Program-made: the position numbers and the translations under genes
Shown here: positions 55,748 through 64,000 of the stretch, piece after piece
How positions within the stretch are numbered: the first letter of the stretch is position 1
Layout: each line of letters begins with the position of its first letter
The notes under the pieces: model-generated
Databases searched by the model: none
What the model was told of the DNA's origin: nothing
What the model saw: only the letters and a program-made list of their open reading frames with translations
DNA from: Raphanus sativus
Taxonomy: Eukaryota; Streptophyta; Magnoliopsida; Brassicales; Brassicaceae
NCBI RefSeq assembly: GCF_000801105.2
Contig: NC_079515.1
Location: 18,747,407 to 18,811,406, forward strand
Length of the DNA: 64,000 nucleotides
Reading direction: 5' to 3'

Positions 55748-57546
55748 TTAGTCACACATATTTTAAAAACCACATCAGAAACTACCTTGCCAAATGTCAT
55801 TATTTCCTTAGTTAAATTTTTTTATCATTTAAAATTTAATTCATTAATCTAAGTAAATCAGAATTATTACTATTACTATTATAACTTTTAGATACCTATT
55901 TAAGTTTCTTAATCGTTTGGCATGATGCTCTAATGAGGTGAGCGGACATATGCTGACAATCCCAATCAAATAAGACTGCAGATGGGATGCTTCTAAAGTA
56001 TCTATAAAAAACGTTGTTATTAACATGTTTTTTCAAGTTCAGGTTATTTATAAGTATCTCTAGATTAGCTCTACTTCGGTTTAGTCTGGTACATTTTACA
56101 CCAATTATGCTTTCTAACCAAATGTGTTTTTTTCACTGTTAAATTTTAATAAAATTAAGTTCATAGTTCAACTCAAACCATTAAGTATTAACCATGAGTT
56201 AGTAGACTACTTGTCAACTTGGTTTGTGTGTATGTGGTGGTTATCAAGTATGGGCATTTGCAGATTTTAATTATCATACTTTTCCTTTCGTGACATTCTT
56301 TTAAACATTGTTGTCAATGTCGTCTTGATTTAAAGTCTTGCCTGTTTTTGTTTGGTCTTTCGAAAGTGCGTCTGCTTCTTACTTTTACAATTCATGTTAT
56401 TCATTATTCGTTGTACAGACAAAGGTGATGTCAACTTGCATAAAACCTCGCATGCACATATTAACTAATATTAAATTAAGACAAAGAAGACAAATAGAAA
56501 TTTAGGTCTTGATTTGAAAGCGAGCTTTAAGGAGTAAATAGCAATTAGAAAATTTGTGGAATAAAACATACATGATGTAACAGATAAAAATCTAACTAGC
56601 GTGATAGTTATTCATTTGTTTGTGGTACTTCTGTGTTATTTATCTCAATGCTAAATAAAAACCTATCACGCTATGGTTTTCGATTTTTCTTTCGCATCTG
56701 TGTTTAGAGTTAAGTAGCACGTTGCGATAACAACTTATCATTAATAATATAAAATGCACTAACACAATTCTACGTGATCTTATACGATATGATTGATAAT
56801 TAAATAATATTTTGTTTAACCTTTTGATTTTGTTTTGCATTGATTCGAATCAATATTCTTTAGGTCTTTAAAATTTTGAATCTATATCTGATCAATATAT
56901 AATAATTTGCATATTCTATTTGAACTTTATTTCTGAGATAAGTAAGTTCATAATCTCTTGCCACGCCAAAACCACTTCGTAGTGTTCTTATATGACTATT
57001 TTTCCTGTTTGGGTATTGTTTATCGGAACTCGGGATCGCTCTAGGTATCATTTTAGCTATATCCTTTAGATTTCCTTATCTCTTATTAAATACTTAAAAA
57101 GAATCTATGATTGATATGTTTTTAGGTAGAAACAAGAAATCTGTTTATTTTCTCAAAAAAATAAGAAATCTATTTATCTAGCATAATGCGGTTCATTTAT
57201 ATGTTTCATTGAACAATTTTAGGAATTGTGTTTCTGGGGCACTTCCAATTTCGTTTCCAGTTCCAAAATAGAAAGCAAATCTTAATTTTGTACAAAGTTT
57301 TCATGCTATATAGGAGTGGCTAATAAATAGGACGGGGAAGCGGGTCGAATCAGCACGCTGGATTCTTTCAACCGCAAATTGAAAGTTTCTGCAGCATAAT
57401 ATTCAAAAATTAGTATATTCGCCAGTTAAAATTTTGTGAATTATCATGTCGATCAAAATAATTAGAATATATATATATATATGTTATTAATTTTAATAAT
57501 ATAGATTTTATATTATAAAAATAAAATATACATTCTTGAACTTAAG

Positions 57547-57586
<40 letters not shown>

Positions 57587-58196
57587 AATTTTTAATAGTA
57601 TAGATTTTATATTATAAAAATAAAAATATATATTCTTGAATTTAAATAATTTAAATATAATCTATCGTTACACTATATAAAATTTATATTTAAACTAGAT
57701 AAATAAATAACAAAATATTTTATTTTATAAATTTTGAGAATTTACAGATAGATGCAAAATATGTTAATTTGCATTTTCATCGGATTTAAAAATCTACGAA
57801 TCCACATTTACTCCGCACAATTTTTTTTTTAAACTCACATTCATCCCAGACTAGTCAAATGGGGCGACGCCCATGGGTTTTGATTACGGCTGGGTAAGTG
57901 TTATCAATGTTTTGTACAATCAGACTGATTTTTTTTATAGCGACACGAATTTACCAGTAGTAATGCTTTAAATAAGAAATATAAACTTAGTCCAAGTATT
58001 AAAGATATATATTAATTTAGAAAATTTAAATTTCTAAAGTTATATGTTTAATGCTTTTGATTCTTTTTTTAAAAAATTACAGGAATATGTGGTTCTGATA
58101 AACAAAAAAAAAAAGCTATGCTTGTACCATTCAACTGAATATATTTTAAAGACAATTACATGCAGTGGTAGATAAAAAATAAAATAAATATTCAAA
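55748..58196. other. AT-rich intergenic DNA, no gene
   Basis: Nothing coding is supported. At 57330-57370 and 57840-57890 are short less AT-rich stretches that may be ends of an old DNA element, but I could not pair them. Confidence 0.45.
57470..57660. repeat. (TA)n tract between two ~80-bp direct repeats
   Basis: A run of about 18 TA units (57549-57583) separates two copies of a unit containing ATAGATTTTATATTATAAAA and ATTCTTGAA, as in a local duplication mediated by the TA tract. Confidence 0.8.
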
Positions 58197-59343
58197 TCTA
58201 TACTATTAAAGTAGATGACTGTTTGTGAACCTGCCTCTGAAATCTTAAGGAAATTACGAAATATTTTTAAGTTATTTACAAAACATGGCTTTTCATTAAC
58301 ATTCTTAAGTTAATTACAAAACATGACTTTTCATTTAGTAACACCTAAATCGCAGGCCCAAAAAAACATTGCTTTTCTAATTTCACAACGAATGGACTTT
58401 CAATATTTCTAATAATTAATCTATATTTCGATGGAATATTTTATAGAAACAGAAATCCAAAATCAAAATCGAAATATTAGTTGGTATTGATCGTATATTC
58501 TCTTGAATTGGTACAAACAGAAACAAAAATATAGAAATTTTTCTAATGCTATCGATAGATATTTCTAAAAAGAGTATATTCTATTGAATTGATACAATAA
58601 ATGTATTAATTATATTTATTATTAACTATATATTTTGTTTAAATTCACATATTCTGTCTAATTAAATATTAAATCTCCGGAAAATCAACCATTCCTTACT
58701 TTACGTTTCTGTTATATATCAATCGGTTATTCTTTTAAAAAGGAACACTCTTAATTATATTATGCCTAACAATCAAGCAATATCTTACAATTAATCTAAG
58801 AATTAAATACCAATAACAATTGATAGCCTAAAATTATGTAACAATTTTAACGACACTTCTTCTCCCATTATATAAAGTCGTGTCATCCCATTAATCCATA
58901 GTCGACATTAAGCTTTTAGTATAGTTTTTTTTGTCTTTTATATGGTTTTGGTTTCCCGTAAACTAAGTTTATCATTTGTGATCATTTGCAGATTTATGCT
59001 CAACGAGTTAATGGAACTGCTCATACGGTTTAAAGTAACGAAATAATGGTGTTCCTCAACCAATGCTTTAAAATCAACATCATGGGTAAAATCACAACCT
59101 TTTGTTTTGTAGTTCTTACATGTTTTCGTTTTTTTCCTAAGATTTGTAGTTTTTTTTAATTAAATAAGAGAGTCTTTTTACTTTCAAAATTTTAACAACA
59201 GTACGACAAGAAGTTTTGAAGGAGTCTCGTGTTGACAAAACTGATTCATATGTTCATAAGTTTTAGCCTGGTTTAGTTTTATCCGATCTGAAGTGTTATG
59301 TTGTTTTTTTATTAGGTTTCATAATTGTGTTTTTAATCCTTTG

Positions 59344-59405
59344 ATGGCTTACGCCGCTTACATCAGCACACCCGGAAAGAGTATTCTCGCGGATGAGTCC
59401 ACAAG
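59344..59405 (+). pseudogene. captured fructose-bisphosphate aldolase exon fragment
   Basis: The frame reads MAYAAYISTPGKSILADEST. Class I aldolases of plants carry AAYI-TPGKGILAADEST near their N-terminus, so this is an aldolase fragment with a Gly-to-Ser change and one Ala codon lost. A GTAATA follows at 59405, like a splice donor. It covers about 20 codons only, and no other aldolase exon was found around it. Its position inside Helitron ends suggests gene-fragment capture. Confidence 0.8.
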
Positions 59406-59435
59406 TAATACTCTCTTTAATACCATATCGTTTTA

Positions 59436-59673
59436 CTCCCTCTGTTTTTAATTGTAAATAGCTTTGGTTAAAAGCACAAATATTTAGGAGTTGTTATTTT
59501 TTAAAATAAAATCATTTAATCAATCAATTCAACCAATTATTAAAAACCAACATTATTTCATTGATCATACAATATCTAATAAATGAAAAAAATACATTGA
59601 AATATGTAAACTACTTATATTGTGAAACAAATTATTTTTTGCTAAAACTACCTACAATTAAAAATAGAGGGAG
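59436..59673. mobile_element. Stowaway MITE (Tc1/mariner type), 238 bp
   Basis: Inverted ends CTCCCTCTGTTTTTAATTGT and ACAATTAAAAATAGAGGGAG flanked by TA duplications (59434-59435 and 59674-59675). It has a typical size and no coding sequence. It is inserted 30 bp after the aldolase fragment. Confidence 0.93.
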
Positions 59674-60150
59674 TATATTTTTTGTAAATCACGAATTTTT
59701 TTCTTTTTAATAATAAATCTTTAACAATATATTTATTTTAGGAAAATTAACTACATAATAGGAATATTCTCTGCATAATCAAATCTTTCAAATATAGATA
59801 TTCCTATATCTTCGTAACAAATATCTATAACTAAAAAGACTAGAGATTTTAACTTGACAAACAATATATTTTTAAGAAAGCTATTAGTTATCTTTAAATT
59901 TTAACAAAAACATACAAATATCACATTTAATAAATAAATTTGTTAACTATAAACAAACTATTATAAATATGTTACAGCTACTCGAACATTGATGTTACTT
60001 AAATTGACCATTAATGGGGTTTAAGAAACTTCGCATTCTCTATTAATGGTTAACTTCACCATCAATGTTCGAGTTAGAAATTCAATTTTTTCAAACTTTT
60101 ACACATGAAGTTCTTATACATGTTATCAGTAGAGTCTATATTATGTATGT

Positions 60151-60658
60151 TGGCGGATCTAGAAAACTTTATACTTGGGGGCACAATATTATAAATACAA
60201 TATCCAATTTAAATATATAATTGATATTAAATATAATAAGATATATAATAATAACCATATTTTATTTTAATGATTATATTATATTTTTGTCAATCATCTT
60301 TTTGTCCATAAAAAATACTTAGATTGTTAAAAAAATCTAATGCACACTAGCATAAAGATAAGTAAAGTTATGAAACAGTTTTACAGAAAAAGGAAAAAAG
60401 TGTTATATAAGAGGCATAACAAATACGCCTTTTTCAAAAAAAAAAACCATGCAAAGAGAGAAAAAATGGATGCAAAGACAAAATAGGTTTTGTGTAAAAG
60501 ATGTTTCTATGGCACCATAGTCTAGGGAACTTACATAAGATGAAATGGCAAAAAATAAAGGTTAATATTAATATATAAATAAAATATAAAGAATAAAAAG
60601 ATCTTGCATGGACAATCGGGGGCACGTGACCCCGTACCCATCAACGTGGGTCCGCCCA
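60151..60658. mobile_element. hAT-like MITE, ~510 bp
   Basis: Left end TGGCGGATCTAGAAA and right end GTGGGTCCGCCCA are inverted repeats, with further inverted GGGGGCAC words just inside. The flanking direct repeat is GTATGT (60145-60150 and 60659-60664). hAT elements usually make 8 bp, so two bases may have changed. Non-coding; the minus frame at 60434-60625 is inside it and meaningless. Confidence 0.7.
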
Positions 60659-62105
60659 GTATGTAGATCGGAAATATTTTAGAAAGCATTGTGGTATTGA
60701 ATCAAATATAACTTTTTTCCCTGCAGCTGGTAACAAAAAAATATTCTTTTATTTAGGTTTTAATTAGGTAGTCATTAGTGCTAATTTAAATCTCGTCTAA
60801 CATTTTTATATAATTCATTCCACTTTATTTTTAACATATATCAAAATATAAATAAAAACTAAATTTAGTAAACACTATTAGAAAATATGGCTAAACCAAG
60901 ATAGAATACGACCAAAAATATTATATGTTTATATTAATCCAGCATAAATTTTATTTAAAAGATATCCCAAAATAAATTTTATTATACTTAACATACTATA
61001 ATAAATTTCATATACACATATAAATTATAGATAAAATTGTAAATTTGTTACATAAAACATCTTTCAACCGAAAAACTCCCACGTTTTAAAAGCGCTGGAA
61101 GAATCTGCCCCTGAATTTTTAAGAAAATTACAAAACATCTTATTTTATTTTATTTTTTTAAATGAAATCGTGTAATTAAAAAAGGAAATTTAGTCATTAA
61201 AAGCCCAACAGAGTCTTAACATAAATTGACAACCCAATGTTTTTGTTCAGTGTATTATTAAAATGAAATGAACTTGAAACTTCAAATCAATGGGCTTGAA
61301 ATTTTCGATACTATTTAGTAACCGATTTAAAATAAATGCTTATGACTCTTCCAATTAATTACAAAAATTTCATGTAGCTTTTTGCCAGCAGTATTTGCAA
61401 TCAATCAAAAGTTATTATTTTGCAACTACATTAAAGAGTATTTTATATTTTATATAAATCAGTTTTTAGTTTTAAAAAAAAAATTGTTTCCTAAATATTT
61501 GCACAATATTTTTTCAAAAAACATTTTACGTTATTAATTATATGAAAGTATTTATTAAATGAAACCTCAAAATAAAATCAAGTCGAAATAACAGATGATT
61601 AAATCAACAAAATCATAATACGCGTCTAAATTATCTCAACTCCTTACAAAATAGTTTCATTTAAAATAAAAACTAAATCACATAAAAAAAATTTAATAAA
61701 ATTATAGAAAATTTGTTCAAGCGCACAAATGAATTTTTTAATACAGAGAGTGTTGAAGATATACAATATTTTATTTAAATTAAAAACCAGTGTAAAATAA
61801 ATTTAACTTTGGGTTAACTAAATAAAATCATATTACGAGTTAGAATTATTTGGAGTCTTCAAAAATTTAGTCATATTTAAAATAACAAAAATAAGTCATA
61901 TAAATAAATTAAGATAAATTTCATACAAATTTAAAATATATAATATATCAAAAATCAAAATTTTTGTTACGTACAGATGAAAACGAACATAAACCTAAAT
62001 CATTAAGACATTTGATTTACATTTTATGTTGAAACACGTTTGTTACAAAAATAAATTTGTCAAAAGAAACATACCCGCCTTTTTAAAAGGCGGATCAAGA
62101 TCTAG

Positions 62106-64000
62106 TCAATTCTATTAAAACACAGGTATGACCAAGTTGATATATGTTGTGTCCAGAAATAAAAATATGTAGGGGATATCTAAAAATATTATTGATTTAA
62201 AAAAGATCCAGCAAAACAAATAAACGTCTATTTGTGTATTTAAAATACAAACCACATAACAGAAAAGGCTCTTACGATCCTGATTTTATGAAAATATAAA
62301 ATATTAAATCCCTAGATTTTCTCACCATCACGTTCAAAACTGAATTATCATCTACTACTGTCGAACGGTTTCATTCTATATAACTTTCAATCAATAAATT
62401 TTTTTTTAACACATCAACAACATTGTTTTTGTTTTTTGTTTTCCATGTTTCTATTCTTAAATTTACTTTTTGGGTTTGGAGTGTAGCAAAAGAAATCTAG
62501 TCCATGTTTATTCCTTTCATCCAGATTAAATATTTTCTTCTTCTCAACTTGATAATTTTTTTCTCTCATGATTCATTTTGCAGATGCCAGTACATTAAAA
62601 TAATTTTCGAAATACATATGACACAAGTACATACTTATATAAAAGTTGATTTATTTAATATAATTATATAAAATTATATATTCTATTAAATTCATATCAT
62701 ACATATATGATTATACAAACACGCAAACATAAAAATTATATTTCTCAAAAAAAAAAACCAAAAAAATGCCTTGATATTAATTGAGTACAACTTAAAAATA
62801 TAAGTTACAAATATAACTGCATAAACACAAAAGAGAAAATATAAATGCATCTAAAATAACTTGCCTGTTAAATCAAATATGTAACTCTTACCTAGAAAAG
62901 GCCTCCCATCTAGTTCTTTCATACCCGTTAAGGAAGGTCGTTAGACGGCAACAGCAGCACCGGCTCCACGAAGTCTGGGCTACATATATGGTACCAAACA
63001 ACAAATATCAAACTCTTTTGAAAAGCAAGCACAATCTATTAATACTATAAGTAACAAACAATAAAGTATATTTTTGGAAGGAAATTTAAGATTAAGAACT
63101 ATTTAAATTGATCTTATTATGAAAGTATTATTTATAAAATATATATTTTTGAAGAGACCTTATGATATGGGATCTTACCATCCATACATGCATGGTGTTA
63201 CTCTAGACAGTGAAGATGACGTGTTTTAATTTAACGGGTTTTAGATAAACTATTCGATTAAAAAATATTTATTAATGTGATTTTACTTAAAATATATATA
63301 TGTTTAAACAGAATATATTAAAAATATTTTAAAATATTTTCAGAAAATTTCTTCGGTTTCAGTTCTGATTGGATTTGATATTGGTTGTGGGATATAAATT
63401 TTAAGAACCATTCGAGTATATACGTCTAGTCTAATAGAGCATGAGACTTTGATTTTCGAATTGATTCCAAGTCGGGTTTTTTGGGGAAAAAAATATTTTT
63501 GAATAATTATGTTAGGTAACTATTAAAAAAATATAATATGTTATAAACTTTATGAATAAAATGTAAAAATAAATTATGATATGCAATGGCACAAGAGTAT
63601 AGTTATGCAATTTGCCATATTTAATATAATTACCTAAAAATAATCAATATTATTAAAATAGCATCATGACCAATTGATTAACATTGTGTCCAACTATTAA
63701 TTTTTAGTTTTTCAAAAATAAATATAACTCCTTATTATCTGCATGACATCTAATCTATTAAAACTGAAGTACATTTAGTAATATCCCCTTAGTTTTGCAC
63801 AAAATTACAACTCAATGCCACTATCATCAAAACACAGTAGTTTTACTATTTAGCTTAAAAAAATCATGGCCTTTTAATCTCTAAGTTACTCATTCTTTTT
63901 TTTTATTGGGCTTACAAATTATCACATGGCCCAGTCAGATTTTAATAGATTTGTTTTGGTTAATTTACATTAAATCAATCTATCGATTGGATTTTTTTAA
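62106..64000. other. AT-rich DNA with Helitron starts and one exon-like island
   Basis: No complete gene. TCTATTAAAACACAG (62111) and A|TCTATTAAAACTGAAG (63754) look like further Helitron 5' ends; the second would continue beyond the window. A less AT-rich island at ~62893-62985 looks like a spliced exon on the minus strand. Confidence 0.5.
62893..62985 (-). pseudogene. exon-like fragment of unknown origin
   Basis: On the minus strand an AG acceptor (ATATGTAG) and a GTAAGAG donor bound ~90 bp of higher GC DNA. One frame reads RGAGAAVAV, a stop, then RPSLTGMKELDGRPFLG. The ELDGR piece is reminiscent of RRM proteins, but that is too little to name a parent gene. It probably arrived by transposon capture. 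Confidence 0.3.

Larger units (their letters stand above)
58197..62105 (+). mobile_element. Helitron, ~3.9 kb, non-autonomous
   Basis: The left end is A|TCTATACTATTAAAGTAGAT, the classic crucifer 5' terminus. The right end has a perfect 9-bp-stem hairpin CCGCCTTTT-T-AAAAGGCGG (62075-62093), then CTAG (62102-62105) and the target T. There is no Rep/helicase gene. It holds an aldolase exon fragment, a Stowaway MITE and a hAT MITE. The subterminal phrase CTGCC-CTGAA-T-TTAAG-AAATTAC recurs near 61108, so this may be two nested Helitrons rather than one; the outer ends still pair. Confidence 0.75.

Noticed and set aside
57330..57890. A hAT-like element with GGGG-rich ends
   Set aside because: I could not pair the ends as inverted repeats nor find a target duplication.

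Overview
This is nuclear DNA from a crucifer, most likely a Brassica. It is AT-rich, with spliced GT-AG genes, plastid targeting peptides, an F-box cluster and plant transposons (CACTA, hAT, Stowaway, Helitron, SINE, LINE, Ty3/gypsy, Ty1/copia). Four complete conserved genes occur in the order PRS2 (+), TOM2A (-), PKP3 (+), NPF7.3/NRT1.5 (-). From memory this matches the Arabidopsis interval At1g32380-At1g32450; species and subgenome cannot be fixed from the sequence alone.

Layout. 1-2.5 kb: AT-rich flank with a small TIR element. 2.55-4.46 kb: PRS2, plastid-type PRPP synthetase. 4.0-26.0 kb: a tandem array whose ancestral unit was [3' end of PRS2 - F-box gene - 3' flank of TOM2A]. Copy A keeps full PRS2 and an intact F-box gene (5.7-7.2 kb), copy B has PRS2 debris and an intact F-box gene (18.9-20.5 kb), and copy C has PRS2 debris and a broken F-box gene (23.75-24.23 kb). 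Transposons have landed in the array: a 4.6-kb CACTA element (7650-12233), a 5.3-kb Reina-like gypsy element (12581-17868) exactly inside PRS2 copy B, a Helitron-type insert (to 21593), a solo LTR (22184-22592) and a hAT-like element (24358-25458). 26.1-27.5 kb: TOM2A. 28.3-30.4 kb: a second, decayed CACTA element. 30.4-32.6 kb: AT-rich Helitron-like debris. 32.8-35.5 kb: PKP3, convergent with NPF7.3 (35.7-40.1 kb). 40.1-64 kb: no host gene; it holds a SINE, a tandem 480-bp repeat, a copia relic with a 3' LTR, a 5'-truncated LINE, and a 3.9-kb Helitron that contains an aldolase exon fragment, a Stowaway MITE and a hAT MITE.

The most interesting observation is that the F-box genes are chimeras. 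Their last ~45 codons and 3' flank are homologous to TOM2A exon 1, intron 1 and exon 2, and the F-box frame reads through the former TOM2A splice donor. The four conserved genes act in separate processes: nucleotide precursor supply in plastids (PRS2), a tonoplast tetraspanin used by tobamoviruses (TOM2A), plastid glycolysis and oil synthesis (PKP3), and root xylem loading of nitrate and potassium (NPF7.3). They are neighbours by conserved order, not by pathway.
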